Shown here: positions 1 through 9,189 of the stretch, piece after piece
Layout of the letters: each line of letters begins with the position of its first letter
Numbering within the stretch: the stretch's first letter is position 1
Source: Bradyrhizobium algeriense
Lineage (GTDB): Bacteria; Pseudomonadota; Alphaproteobacteria; Rhizobiales; Xanthobacteraceae
Direction of reading: 5' to 3'
DNA length: 64,000 nt
Assembly: GCF_036924595.1 (NCBI RefSeq)
Contig: NZ_JAZHRV010000001.1
Span: 3,534,001-3,598,000, forward strand
The notes under the pieces: model-generated
What the model saw: only the letters and a program-made list of their open reading frames with translations
Databases searched by the model: none
Told to the model about the DNA's origin: nothing
Program-made: the position numbers and the translations under genes

Positions 1-1
1 C

Positions 2-988
2 GACGGCCTCGTTCCCTTTATCGTGGTCGCCTACGACGCGGAACGCCGTCCGCTATTGCTGCTCCCGCTCGCGCTCAGGCACGCCTACGGCGCGCGTTGC
101 GCCAGTTTCATGGGCGGCAAGCATTCCACCTTCAACATGGCGCTGTTCGACCGCGATTTCGCCGCAAGCGCAACGCAAGCCGATCTCGAGGGCCTGATAT
201 CGGCGATAGCGCAGCGATCCGAAGCCGACGTCCTCACACTGCACCAGCAACCGGTTCGCTGGCGCGATCTGCCTAATCCGCTTGCCTTGCTGCCGCATCA
301 GCCCTCCGCCAATGATTGCCCGCTCTTGGTGATGGAGCCCGGCGCCGCGCCCGCGGCGCTGGTCAGCAATTCGTTCCGGCGCCGCCTCAAGGGCAAGGAA
401 CGCAAGCTGCAGTCCCTGCCCGGCTATCGCAGCCGCGTCGCGTCATCGGAGGCCGACATCACCCGACTGCTCGACTGGTTCTTCCGCGTCAAGCCGCTGC
501 GGATGGCCGAACAGAAGCTGCCCAATGTGTTCGCCGATCCCGGCATCGAGGATTTCGTCCGCGGCGCCTGCGCCGCGCCGCTCGGCGGCGGCAAGCACGC
601 CATCGATATCCACTCGCTGGAATGCGACGAGGAAGTGATCGCGATCTTCGCCGGCGTCGCCGACGGCCATCGCTTCTCGATGATGTTCAATACCTACACG
701 ATGTCGGCGAATTCGAAATACAGCCCCGGCCTGATTTTGATGCGCGACATCATCGATCACTATGCCGGACAGGGTTATGGCGCGCTCGACCTGGGGATCG
801 GATCGGACGATTACAAGCGGCTGTTCTGCAAGAGCGAGGAGCCGATCTTCGATAGCTTCATCCCGCTCAGCCAGCGCGGCAAGCTCGCCGCCGGCGTCAT
901 GTCAGGCCTCAACCGCACCAAGCGGCTGGTGAAGCACAATCCGGCGCTGCTGGAGATGGCGCAAAAGCTGCGCAGCGCGTTCAGCTGA
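2..988 (+). CDS. CelD/BcsL-like GNAT-fold acyltransferase, 5' partial
   Basis: The reading frame is open at the window edge, so the true start lies upstream; the first in-frame GTG (23) is inside the conserved N-terminal domain (hydrophobic strand, then a PLALR-like segment). The product resembles the CelD/BcsL acetyltransferase family found in cellulose and exopolysaccharide clusters: an N-terminal domain, then a C-terminal GNAT-like half with a conserved GxxxLDLGIG-type stretch (GYGALDLGIGSDDYK) and a short basic tail. It probably acylates a cell-surface polysaccharide precursor or substituent in the cytoplasm. The other polysaccharide genes that follow in this window support that role. The substrate cannot be read from sequence. 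Confidence 0.8.
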   Translation, partial: DGLVPFIVVAYDAERRPLLLLPLALRHAYGARCASFMGGKHSTFNMALFDRDFAASATQADLEGLISAIAQRSEADVLTLHQQPVRWRDLPNPLALLPHQPSANDCPLLVMEPGAAPAALVSNSFRRRLKGKERKLQSLPGYRSRVASSEADITRLLDWFFRVKPLRMAEQKLPNVFADPGIEDFVRGACAAPLGGGKHAIDIHSLECDEEVIAIFAGVADGHRFSMMFNTYTMSANSKYSPGLILMRDIIDHYAGQGYGALDLGIGSDDYKRLFCKSEEPIFDSFIPLSQRGKLAAGVMSGLNRTKRLVKHNPALLEMAQKLRSAFS

Positions 989-997
989 ACAAAATGC

Positions 998-1092
998 CGT
1001 AGGGTGGACAAAGGCGCGATAGCGCCGTGCCCACTATCTATCCGATTTCAAGTCGTTGAATGGTGGGCACGCTTCGCTTTGCCCACCCTACG
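998..1092. repeat. Palindromic intergenic repeat (TAGGGTGGGCAAAG type)
   Basis: The outer ends CGTAGGGTGG and CCCACCCTACG are inverted, and the inner arms GTGCCCAC and GTGGGCAC face each other, giving a long imperfect hairpin. It sits between the convergent acyltransferase and co-polymerase genes, so the transcribed hairpin could also separate their 3' ends. From memory, this sequence family is common between genes in Bradyrhizobium. No coding function is inferred. Confidence 0.75.
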
Positions 1093-1099
1093 AATTCTC

Positions 1100-3382
1100 T
1101 CAAGCCGCCACCACGCGCGGTCCGGGCTCGACCTCATCGGAATCCTGACACGGCTTGCTCAGCATCGTCACCTCGGAGAAGCCGACCGCCCTGAGCTGGT
1201 CGCACATCAGCGCGCGCGCATCCTGCGTCATCGATGCTTCGGGCACCACGACTGCCTGCGCCTGTGACGTCAGCAATTCGGCCGGCAGATCAGAGGCCGT
1301 GCCGGCGTCCATAAGCACATGGTCATAGACCCGCAGCAGCGCGTCGATCGCAAGCACCAGCCGCGGCGACTGGAGCTGCGCGCGGTCGAAACCCGGGCGT
1401 CCGGCGCTGACGAGATGAACGCGCGACAGCCGGTCTTTGGTGATGATCTGCGCAAACGACGCCTCGCCCTGCATCAGTTCGGCAAGTCCAGGTGCCACTG
1501 GATCGACCGACGCGGCGGGAATCATCGGTGAGGATGCCACGAGATCGACGACTACGACTTTCGCCTGCTGCGCCATCAGCCGCGCCAGCGTCAACGCGGT
1601 CAGCGTGATGCTCTCGCTCGATGCCGTGCCAAGCACGGTAACCTTGCGCGCCGCGACGCCTGCGCCAACCAGGACATCCGCTACCTGCCCGATTTCACCG
1701 ATTTCCGCCGCGGTGTCCATGCGAGGGCTGTCCACGCGTGGCTCATTCAACACCGGCTCTGAGATGTGATCCGCGTCAGCGAGGTCCGCCACGGGAAGCT
1801 CGGGCGCGATCGCCGGCGCACGCACCGGTTCCGGCGGAGCAGCCAAGATAATTTTGGGCGCGATTTCGGGCGCAATTTCGCGCACAACTTCCGGCCATGC
1901 CGCACCGGGTCTCCGCGGCGCGGTCATGCGCAACAGCTCGCCGGTCACAATCGCACCCGAGGTGAGCAACAAGGTCGCCAGCGTCGCGATGAGCACGATC
2001 GGCAGTTTCTTCGGATAGGCCGGGGTATTGGAGACGGTGGCGCGCGAGATGATGCGGCCATCGGCCGGCGCCGCCTCGATGTTCTCGCGGGCGCTGGCCT
2101 CGCGGTATTTGGCGAGATAGGATTCCAGCAGATCGCGCTGGGCCTTGGCTTCGCGCTCGAGCGCGCGGAGCTGCACGTCCTGGCCGTTGTTCGAGGACGC
2201 CAGCTTCTTCAACTGATCGAGGCTGTTCATCAAGCCATCGACCCGGCCGCTGGCGATGCGGGCATCGCTCTCCAGCGAGCGGGACACCTTGTCCGCCTCC
2301 TCGCGCAACTGCCGATCGAGATCGGCGAGTTGCGCCTTCAATTCCTTGATGCGGGGATGGCCACCGAGCAACGTCGACGATTGCTCGGCGAGCTGGGCGC
2401 GCAGCGTCACCCGCTGTTCGGAGAGCCGGCGGATCAGTTCGGAATTGAGCACTTCCGAAGCCTCGATCGGCCTGCCGCCCTGCAGCATTTCCTTGATCAA
2501 CCGTGCCTTGGACTCCGCATCAGACTTCAAGGCCCGGGCGTTGTTCAGCTGCGTGTTGATCTCACCCATCTGCTGGTTGGACAGCGTGGTGTTGTTGGTG
2601 CCGACAAACAGGCTAGACTTGGAGCGGAAATCCTCAGCGCGGGATTCGGCTTCTGCCACCTTCTTGCGCAGGCTTTCGATTTCACCCGACAGCCACTGGC
2701 CTGCCGATTTCGCCTGCTGCTGCCGCGCATCCTGCTGCAGCACCAGATAGCCTTCCGCGATCGAGTTGGCGACGCGCGCGGCAAGTTCGGGATCGCGCGA
2801 CTGGAATTCGATGACGATGACGCGGGACTTGTCGACGGCGTAGGCCGTGAAGCGATCGTAATAGGCTTCCAGGACACGTTCCTCAGGTGTCAGCGAGAGC
2901 GGGTCGCGTCCGATACCGATCAGGGCCAGCAATGACTTCAGCGGCGAGAACCCTTGCAGCACCGGATCGAATTCGGGACGCTCGGCAAGCTTGTTCTTCT
3001 TGATGATCTCGCGGGCCAGGTCGCGCGACTGCACGAGTTGCACCTGACTGGTCACGGCTTCTGCGTCGAGCGCGCTGCGCTCCTCGTTGCGCTCGCCGGT
3101 CGGCCGCAGGAACACGTTTTCGCGCCCATCCACCAGGATGCGCGCTTCCGACTTGAACCGAGGGGTGATCATATTGACCGCGGCCAGCGATGCCACCAGC
3201 ACCAGAACCGTCGGGACGATGATCAAACTTCGCTTGTGCATCAGCGTCTGGCCGAGCGCATGCAGATCGAGATCGCCGGATTCGGATGCGGCGACGGGCT
3301 TCGGGGCCGAAGGCGCAGGCCTTGCCATCGCCCGCTGCACCACCGGCTTGTCTTTGCCTGCACGCCAGAACGCCAAACGCAT
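1100..3382 (-). CDS. Polysaccharide co-polymerase (GumC/Wzc-like), degenerate kinase domain
   Basis: This is an inner-membrane chain-length and export protein of exopolysaccharide synthesis (Wzz/PCP-2a family), about 760 residues. It has a first membrane segment near residue 55 (LIIVPTVLVLVASLAAV), a long periplasmic coiled-coil region with many Leu/Arg/Glu heptads, a second membrane segment near 470 and a Pro/Ala-rich linker. From about residue 580 it has a domain shaped like the BY-kinase ATPase. The Walker A site is degenerate: GTASSESITLT stands where a GK[ST] loop is expected, the A-prime Asp box reads VVVVDLVASSP, and no Tyr cluster ends the protein. ATPase or kinase activity is therefore doubtful. 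I chose the ATG at 3382 because GGGAG precedes it; a longer in-frame start at 3436 lacks family support. It is divergent from the glycosyltransferase. Confidence 0.88.
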   Translation of the reverse strand: MRLAFWRAGKDKPVVQRAMARPAPSAPKPVAASESGDLDLHALGQTLMHKRSLIIVPTVLVLVASLAAVNMITPRFKSEARILVDGRENVFLRPTGERNEERSALDAEAVTSQVQLVQSRDLAREIIKKNKLAERPEFDPVLQGFSPLKSLLALIGIGRDPLSLTPEERVLEAYYDRFTAYAVDKSRVIVIEFQSRDPELAARVANSIAEGYLVLQQDARQQQAKSAGQWLSGEIESLRKKVAEAESRAEDFRSKSSLFVGTNNTTLSNQQMGEINTQLNNARALKSDAESKARLIKEMLQGGRPIEASEVLNSELIRRLSEQRVTLRAQLAEQSSTLLGGHPRIKELKAQLADLDRQLREEADKVSRSLESDARIASGRVDGLMNSLDQLKKLASSNNGQDVQLRALEREAKAQRDLLESYLAKYREASARENIEAAPADGRIISRATVSNTPAYPKKLPIVLIATLATLLLTSGAIVTGELLRMTAPRRPGAAWPEVVREIAPEIAPKIILAAPPEPVRAPAIAPELPVADLADADHISEPVLNEPRVDSPRMDTAAEIGEIGQVADVLVGAGVAARKVTVLGTASSESITLTALTLARLMAQQAKVVVVDLVASSPMIPAASVDPVAPGLAELMQGEASFAQIITKDRLSRVHLVSAGRPGFDRAQLQSPRLVLAIDALLRVYDHVLMDAGTASDLPAELLTSQAQAVVVPEASMTQDARALMCDQLRAVGFSEVTMLSKPCQDSDEVEPGPRVVAA

Positions 3383-3642
3383 CGCACACTCCCGCGGACG
3401 CCACTGCTGGTCCACTCGAACCTGGCCCGAGTACACTTCATTATGGTTGCCGCTGGGTTAATTTGCCCCATTTCGCGCCCCGCAAACACGGGCTATTGGG
3501 CACGCGGTCATTTTTTGTTAACCATCAAAGGCCTTAATCGGGCGACAATTTTTTTCAGGACTCTAGTAATGCGAGGCGTACCCGCTCGAATCTCATGTCT
3601 GGTTGCTGCGCTCGTGCTCGTCGGCGAGCGCTGGTTCTGATC

Positions 3643-4776
3643 ATGCCTGTCGTTGACGGTCAGCCGCTTCGCATCCTGCACGCCACGCGCGCGCCTGTCG
3701 GCGGCATCTTCCGCCATATCCTCGATCTCGCCAACGGCCAGGCCGATCGCGGCCACCATGTCGGCATCATCGCCGACAGCCTCACCGGCGGCGAACGCGC
3801 CGAGCAGGCGCTGGCGGAAATCGCTCCACGCCTCAAGCTCGGCGTTCACCGCACGGCCATTCGCCGCGAGCCGCTTCCGACCGATCTACTGGTGTGGGCC
3901 CGGTTCCAGCGCATGATCCGCGAACTGAAGCCGGACGTGCTGCACGGTCACGGCGCCAAGGCCGGCGCCTACATGCGTTTGCGGACCGCTTCCCGCGACA
4001 GGATCCGGGTATACACCCCGCATGGCGGCTCGCTGCACTATCCGCTGGCGACGCTGAAGGGCAACATCTATGCCCGCGTCGAACGCGCGCTGATGAACGA
4101 TACCGACCTGTTCCTGTTCGAAAGCGCGTTTGCGCGCGACACCTATCAGCGCACCATCGGCACGCCGAAGGGACTCGTGCGCTGCGTATTCAACGGCGTC
4201 ACCGCCACTGAATTCGACGCGGTCGTGAAGGCCGATGACGCCACCGACCTGATCTATGTCGGCGAGTTCCGGCACATCAAGGGCGCCGACCTCCTGATCG
4301 ACGCGGTGGCACGGCTGCGCGCCGGCGGCCGTCCGGTGACGCTCACGCTCGCCGGCGACGGCGAGGAAAGCGCAAGCCTCAAAGGCCAGGTGGAACAACT
4401 CGGCCTCGGCGACGCCGTGCGGTTCATCGGCCACGTCAAGGCGCGCTTCGGCTTCTCAAAGGGCTCGCTGCTGGTGGTTCCCTCCCGCGGCGACTCGATG
4501 CCCTATGTCGTGATCGAGGCGGCGGCTGCAGGAATTCCAATGGTCGCCGCCAACATCGGCGGCATCCCCGAGATTTTCGGTCCGCATGGCGATGCCTTGT
4601 TTGCTCCCAGCAACGCGGCCGCGATGGCGGAAGCGATCGAAGCCGCGCTGAAGGATCCGGCCGCGGCGACCGCACAGGCGAAATCGCTGCGCGAACGAAT
4701 CTTCATGCATTTTTCGCAGAAGGCGATGGTCGAGGGCGTCTTCGCCGGCTACCGCGACGCGTTTGCCAATCGTTAA
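3643..4776 (+). CDS. Family 4 glycosyltransferase
   Basis: A GT-B fold retaining glycosyltransferase (GT4) of 377 residues, likely adding a sugar to a lipid-linked exopolysaccharide repeat unit on the cytoplasmic face. The N-terminal half starts with the typical LRILHATRAPVGGIFRH segment. The C-terminal half has YVGEFRHIKGADLLIDA, a nucleotide-sugar loop (TLAGDGEE) and the acidic motif region SMPYVVIEAAAAGIPMVA followed by IGGIPEI. An earlier in-frame start exists at 3595, but the family homology begins right after the ATG at 3643; no clear ribosome-binding site decides between them. It shares an intergenic region of about 260 bases with the divergent co-polymerase, and the lipid-linked sugar transferase follows on the same strand. 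Confidence 0.87.
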   Translation: MPVVDGQPLRILHATRAPVGGIFRHILDLANGQADRGHHVGIIADSLTGGERAEQALAEIAPRLKLGVHRTAIRREPLPTDLLVWARFQRMIRELKPDVLHGHGAKAGAYMRLRTASRDRIRVYTPHGGSLHYPLATLKGNIYARVERALMNDTDLFLFESAFARDTYQRTIGTPKGLVRCVFNGVTATEFDAVVKADDATDLIYVGEFRHIKGADLLIDAVARLRAGGRPVTLTLAGDGEESASLKGQVEQLGLGDAVRFIGHVKARFGFSKGSLLVVPSRGDSMPYVVIEAAAAGIPMVAANIGGIPEIFGPHGDALFAPSNAAAMAEAIEAALKDPAAATAQAKSLRERIFMHFSQKAMVEGVFAGYRDAFANR

Positions 4777-4787
4777 CCGTTCTTTAC
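4773..4787 (+). promoter_or_regulatory. Near-consensus CtrA half-site pair (TTAA-N7-TTAC)
   Basis: The end of the glycosyltransferase gene runs into TTAA, seven bases, then TTAC, one base away from the CtrA consensus TTAA-N7-TTAA. Similar TAACCGTT words repeat over the next 20 bases upstream of the sugar transferase gene. It is a candidate regulator site for that gene, inferred only from the pattern. Confidence 0.25.
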
Positions 4788-4861
4788 CAACGTAACCGTT
4801 TCTTCCGATTTGTCCCGTAAGCCGTGGGTGTGGGGAATTCCGCACCGGCACGCACGCTCCT

Positions 4862-6442
4862 ATGTGCATGCTCCAGAACGGACGTGGACCAGTGGAACCG
4901 ATTAACGCACGCTCGATGCTCGATGCCGCGGCAACGGCCGCGATGGCCGTCACCGCTGATCACCCACCGATCGAACGGCGCCGCAGGCTTACCCCGGCCG
5001 CTATTGCCGTCAGCAACCAGAAAGTCGGCCGCGCTTATTCGCCGATCGTGATCGCAGGCGCAGTTCGCGTCATGGATTTTGCGATGCTCAGCGCGATCGG
5101 CGTCGCGCTTTATTTCGGATATGTCGTCCCCCTCTCCGGCTTCTACTGGGAATTTCTCGCGGCGATCTTCGGCGTGGCCGCAACGGCCGTGATCTGCTTC
5201 CAGGCCGCCGACATCTACCAGGTGCAGCTATTCCGCGACCATCTTCGCCAGATGACCCGGATGATTTCATCCTGGGCGTTCGTGTTCCTGCTGTTCATCG
5301 GCGCATCCTTCATCGTCAAGCTCGGCAGCGAAATTTCGCGGCTCTGGCTTACGGCGTTTTTCCTTGGCGGTATTGCGGCGCTGGTGACCGGGCGGGTGTT
5401 CCTGCGCTCGCTGGTACGCAGTTGGGCCCGTCAGGGCCGGCTCGATCGTCGCACCATCATCGTGGGCGCGGACGAGAACGGCGAGCAGCTCGTCCAGGCG
5501 CTCAAGACCCAGGATGATTCCGACATCCAGGTGCTCGGGGTGTTCGACGACCGCAACGACGACCGCGCGCTGGATACCTGTGCAGGCAGCCCCAAGCTCG
5601 GCAAGGTCGACGACATCGTCGAATTCGCGCGCCGCACCCGCATCGACCTCGTGCTGTTCGCGCTGCCGATCTCGGCCGAGACGCGCATTCTGGAGATGCT
5701 GAAGAAGCTGTGGGTGCTGCCGGTCGACATCCGCCTCTCAGCCCATACCAACAAGCTGCGCTTCCGCCCCCGCTCCTATTCCTATCTCGGCGAGGTGCCC
5801 ACCCTCGACGTGTTCGAGGCGCCGATCACCGACTGGGACCTGGTGATGAAGTGGCTGTTCGACCACGTCGTCGGCTTCATGATCCTGGTGCTGGCGCTGC
5901 CGGTGATGGGATTGGTCGCGCTTGCGGTCAGGCTCGACAGCCCGGGGCCGGTGCTGTTCCGCCAGAAAAGATTCGGCTTCAACAACGAGCGCATCGACGT
6001 CTTCAAGTTTCGCTCGATGTACCACCATCAGGCCGATCCGACCGCCTCCAAGGTCGTAACCAAAAACGATCCCCGCGTCACGCGCGTCGGGCGCTTCATC
6101 CGCAAGACCAGCCTCGACGAACTGCCGCAGCTCTTCAACGTCGTGTTCAAGAGCAACCTTTCGCTGGTCGGCCCGCGTCCCCACGCCGTGCAGGGCAAGC
6201 TGCAGAGCCGGTTGTTCGACGAGGCCGTCGACGGCTATTTCGCGCGCCACCGCGTCAAGCCGGGGATCACCGGCTGGGCGCAGATCAACGGCTGGCGCGG
6301 CGAAGTCGATACCGACGAGAAGATACAGAAGCGCGTCGAGTTCGATCTCTATTACATCGAGAACTGGTCGGTGCTGTTCGATCTCTACATTCTGCTCAAG
6401 ACGCCGCTGGCGCTGATGACCAAGAGCGAGAACGCGTATTGA
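4862..6442 (+). CDS. Undecaprenyl-phosphate sugar phosphotransferase (WcaJ/ExoY family)
   Basis: This enzyme starts exopolysaccharide repeat-unit synthesis by moving a sugar-1-phosphate, often glucose or galactose, from its UDP form to undecaprenyl phosphate. The 526-residue protein has several membrane segments between about residues 60 and 170, a soluble NAD-binding-like middle domain ([16 protein letters not shown]) and a C-terminal bacterial sugar transferase domain. That domain shows [16 protein letters not shown], the [12 protein letters not shown] segment, SLVGPRPHA and [14 protein letters not shown], all features of the catalytic core. An alternative GTG start at 4892 is possible. It belongs to the polysaccharide cluster with the genes on both sides. 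Confidence 0.93.
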   Translation: MCMLQNGRGPVEPINARSMLDAAATAAMAVTADHPPIERRRRLTPAAIAVSNQKVGRAYSPIVIAGAVRVMDFAMLSAIGVALYFGYVVPLSGFYWEFLAAIFGVAATAVICFQAADIYQVQLFRDHLRQMTRMISSWAFVFLLFIGASFIVKLGSEISRLWLTAFFLGGIAALVTGRVFLRSLVRSWARQGRLDRRTIIVGADENGEQLVQALKTQDDSDIQVLGVFDDRNDDRALDTCAGSPKLGKVDDIVEFARRTRIDLVLFALPISAETRILEMLKKLWVLPVDIRLSAHTNKLRFRPRSYSYLGEVPTLDVFEAPITDWDLVMKWLFDHVVGFMILVLALPVMGLVALAVRLDSPGPVLFRQKRFGFNNERIDVFKFRSMYHHQADPTASKVVTKNDPRVTRVGRFIRKTSLDELPQLFNVVFKSNLSLVGPRPHAVQGKLQSRLFDEAVDGYFARHRVKPGITGWAQINGWRGEVDTDEKIQKRVEFDLYYIENWSVLFDLYILLKTPLALMTKSENAY

Positions 6443-6459
6443 GTTGAGGAGACCTCGCT

Positions 6460-6563
6460 GTCATTGCGAGCGAAGCAATCCATAGCGTCACGCTGGGAAA
6501 GATTGATTGCTTCGTCGCTCCGCTCCCTTGCGCAAACGCTTCGCGTTTGTCGCGGGCAATGAC
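6460..6563. repeat. Palindromic repeat, GTCATTGCGAG family, copy 1 (long form)
   Basis: It begins with GTCATTGCGAGCGAAGCAAT and ends with the inverted form GGGCAATGAC. The middle carries a second inverted piece around TTGATTGCTTCGTCGC and an internal palindrome CAAACGCTTCGCGTTTG. At least four further copies occur in this window. It lies between the sugar transferase and polymerase genes. Confidence 0.85.
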
Positions 6564-6607
6564 GCGGATAGCGGTGTCGTAGTTTTGTTGCGTTGCGTGA
6601 GTGTGTG

Positions 6608-7867
6608 ATGGCGTATGCGGCGACAGCCGGGGGATCGCTCCCATCGATGACGGCCGCGCCCGGCGTGCTTGCCTTGCAGCGCGCGATGGTGTGGCTGGTC
6701 GGTGCATGCGGCGCCATCGTCTTTATCGAACCCTCGCCCTATGAGCTGGCGACGCTGGCCGCCTCGCTGATCTTCTTCGCAACGGGGTTGCGGATGCGCC
6801 TGGTGTTCATGCCGCTGCTGTTGCTCCTGTTCCTGATCAATATCGGCTACAGCATCAGCGCGGTCGCCGTGATGGACCGGCCCAATGTGCCGAACTGGAT
6901 CGCAACCTCCTGGTACATGGCGGTCACGGTCATCTTCTTCGCGATGGTCATCTCCGAGGACACCACGGCGCGGCTCGACATGCTCCGGCGCGGCCTTGTC
7001 CTCGGCGCCGTGATTGCTTCGCTCGCCGGCATCGCGGGTTATTTCAATCTCGTTCCCGGCGGGCGCGACCTGCTGACGCTGTACGACCGTGCCCGCGGCA
7101 CCTTCAAGGACCCGAACGTATACGGTGCGTTCCTTATCCTGCCTGCGCTGTTCGCGCTGCAAAGCGTCGTTTCGGACAAGTTCGGCAAATCGCTCCGCAA
7201 CGCGATCGCGTTCGGCATCATGTCGCTGGCGATCCTGCTGGCGTTCTCACGCGCGGCGTGGGGCATGCTCGTCATCACCTCCGCCGTCATGCTGGCGCTG
7301 ATGGTGCTGACCAGCCGCTCGCAGTCGCAGCGCTCGCGCATCATCGTCATGGCGCTGGTCGTGGTGGTGCTGGCGGCCGCGCTGGTCGCGGTATTGCTGT
7401 CGTTCGATTCCATCTCGCAGCTGTTCAAGCAGCGCGCCAGTTTCGACCAGAGCTATGATGAAGGCCGTTTCGGCCGCTTCGGCCGGCATATCCTCGGCGC
7501 CGAGATGGCGCTGGGCTTACCCTTCGGCATCGGGCCGCTGCAGTTCAATCGCTTCTTTCCCGAAGACACCCACAATTCCTACCTGAACGCGTTCATGTCG
7601 GGCGGCTGGCTCTCCGGCGTCTGCTATCCGGCGCTAATTTTCGTCACGGTGCTGACGAGCTTCCGCTATGTGTTCGTCCGCGTCCCCTGGCAGCCGACCT
7701 ATCTGGCCATCTTCGCAGCTTTCCTCGGCACAGTCGGCGAGAGTTTTATCATCGATACCGACCATTGGCGGCATTTTTGGATGATGCTGGGCACGATGTG
7801 GGGCATGTTTGTCGCCGCTGAGCGCTGGAAAGCGAACAGCAATTCCGCGATTATGGCACCGACATAA
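6608..7867 (+). CDS. O-antigen ligase / Wzy-like polysaccharide polymerase
   Basis: An integral membrane protein of about 419 residues with some ten to twelve hydrophobic segments. The O-antigen ligase/polymerase family is indicated by the long periplasmic loop with HNSYLNAFMSGGWLSG near residue 320 and by the RGTFKDPNVYGAFLILPALF segment near residue 165. It would polymerise or transfer lipid-linked repeat units on the periplasmic side and complete the polysaccharide set that starts the window. I prefer the ATG at 6608 to the TTG at 6593, which lies in the repeat-flanking sequence. Closest pathway partners are the co-polymerase and the sugar transferase upstream. Confidence 0.85.
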   Translation: MAYAATAGGSLPSMTAAPGVLALQRAMVWLVGACGAIVFIEPSPYELATLAASLIFFATGLRMRLVFMPLLLLLFLINIGYSISAVAVMDRPNVPNWIATSWYMAVTVIFFAMVISEDTTARLDMLRRGLVLGAVIASLAGIAGYFNLVPGGRDLLTLYDRARGTFKDPNVYGAFLILPALFALQSVVSDKFGKSLRNAIAFGIMSLAILLAFSRAAWGMLVITSAVMLALMVLTSRSQSQRSRIIVMALVVVVLAAALVAVLLSFDSISQLFKQRASFDQSYDEGRFGRFGRHILGAEMALGLPFGIGPLQFNRFFPEDTHNSYLNAFMSGGWLSGVCYPALIFVTVLTSFRYVFVRVPWQPTYLAIFAAFLGTVGESFIIDTDHWRHFWMMLGTMWGMFVAAERWKANSNSAIMAPT

Positions 7868-7886
7868 CCCACCGTACAATTCGACG

Positions 7887-9065
7887 CTATTTCTCCACCG
7901 TGAACGTCAACCCAGCATGATCAACAAGCCGCTTGATCAGCTTGTGCTGCATCGCCGCCCCCGGCGTCCAAATTCCCGCTGGCACATCCGGCGTATCGCG
8001 CAGCAGGCAGATCGCGCATTCCGAGATCATCTTTGACGTCGAGCCATAGCCGGGATCGCGATCGCCCTTGACCGCTGCGCGGACCTGACGGCCATCGGGA
8101 GCAATCGCGACGTAGAGCAGGTCGTAGAGCCCATTCTCGCGCTCTTCCTTCGACGGCCCTTCGCCCGGCTTCGGCGCGTTCGGACCGGTCTTTTCGGTGT
8201 TTGCGGCCATCACCAGCTTGGCGTTGGCTTCGCCCCTCTCGCCGGCACCCGTCAGTACCATTTCGTCGTAGACGAACTCCTTCCCATACGGAAAGTCCAT
8301 CAGCATGTTCGAGCGATGGATGTTACGGGTGTTGATGAGCGCCATCATGAACGGCGCTGCCCAGGATTGCAGGTCTTCCTCATAAACCGGCCTGTTCCCG
8401 CGCGGCTGCTTGGCGCCCTCGAACCCCGGGGTCAATGCGAACGGGTTGTTCAGGATCGCAACGAGGCTGAGATCGCGAGCCACGGCTTCGAACTGGGCCC
8501 GCGCACTTGCTGCGGTCCCGCCGGAGAGCGTGCCGCGCATGTCGCGCACACGACCTTTGACGCGAGAGGCTGGCGCACCGAATACACGCTTGGCCTCCTC
8601 CTGCACGAAGTACGTACCGAGTTCGAAAGGAATCGAGTCGAACCCGCATGAGAACAGGATTCGGGCGCCGCTCGCCTTCGCGGCGACTTCATGCTTCTCG
8701 ATCATCTGCCGCATCCAGACCGGCTCGCCGCAGAGATCGAGATAATCGGTGCCGGCCTCCGCACAGGTCGCGATCAATTCGTTGCCGTAGAGCTGATACG
8801 GTCCGACGGTGGTGATCACCGACTTGGTCTGGGTGACCATCGTTTTCAGCGAGGTGGAATCGCTCGCATCCGCCACGATCAGCGCGGTATCTGATGGCGC
8901 GCCGATCGCGTCGCGGACAGAGGCGAGCTTGTCTTTGCTGCGCCCGGCCATCGCCCATTTCAGATTGGCGTCGCCCTTGTATTGCGCGGCGAGATATTCG
9001 GCGACGAGCTGCCCGGTGAAGCCGGTGGCGCCATAGACGACGATGTCGAATTTCGACGAAGACAT
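7887..9065 (-). CDS. Saccharopine-dehydrogenase-like NAD(P)-binding oxidoreductase
   Basis: A 392-residue protein beginning with a Rossmann motif VVYGATGFTGQLVAEYLA (GxxGxxG) and continuing with the pattern of the saccharopine dehydrogenase NADP-binding family, the group that includes mycobacterial trans-acting enoyl reductases. Conserved pieces include TTVGPYQLYG, YLDLCGEPVW and FSCGFDSIPFELG, where a Cys sits in a GFDSIP motif. The substrate is unknown; a lipid or fatty acyl chain is possible by family analogy. The frame extends upstream through a palindromic repeat that reads CERSEAI by chance, so I placed the start at the ATG at 9065. It is convergent with the polymerase gene. Confidence 0.85.
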   Translation of the reverse strand: MSSSKFDIVVYGATGFTGQLVAEYLAAQYKGDANLKWAMAGRSKDKLASVRDAIGAPSDTALIVADASDSTSLKTMVTQTKSVITTVGPYQLYGNELIATCAEAGTDYLDLCGEPVWMRQMIEKHEVAAKASGARILFSCGFDSIPFELGTYFVQEEAKRVFGAPASRVKGRVRDMRGTLSGGTAASARAQFEAVARDLSLVAILNNPFALTPGFEGAKQPRGNRPVYEEDLQSWAAPFMMALINTRNIHRSNMLMDFPYGKEFVYDEMVLTGAGERGEANAKLVMAANTEKTGPNAPKPGEGPSKEERENGLYDLLYVAIAPDGRQVRAAVKGDRDPGYGSTSKMISECAICLLRDTPDVPAGIWTPGAAMQHKLIKRLVDHAGLTFTVEK

Positions 9066-9090
9066 ACCTGAATTCCCTTTAGTATTTCTC

Positions 9091-9166
9091 GTCATTGCGA
9101 GCGAAGCGAAGCAATCCATCGCTCCTCTTGCTGCGGCATGGATTGCTTCGCTTCGCTCGCAATGAC
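9091..9166. repeat. Palindromic repeat, GTCATTGCGAG family, copy 2
   Basis: It opens with GTCATTGCGAGCGAAGCGAA and closes with TTCGCTTCGCTCGCAATGAC, an almost perfect inverted pair with a short loop. This short form is the core of the family. Because its reading frame is open, it falsely lengthens the downstream oxidoreductase frame. Confidence 0.9.
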
Positions 9167-9189
9167 GGTTTCCTGTCGCTTTCGCAAGC

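Noticed and set aside
1766..2935. Long ORF (389 codons) on the plus strand opposite the co-polymerase gene
   Set aside because: It is antisense to a clear family protein and its Arg/Gly/His-rich composition is what GC-rich coding DNA gives on the other strand; no motif is present. Similar shadows at 24711-25943, 31524-33182, 34324-35559, 39651-41048, 43657-44781 and 45750-46997 were dismissed for the same reason.
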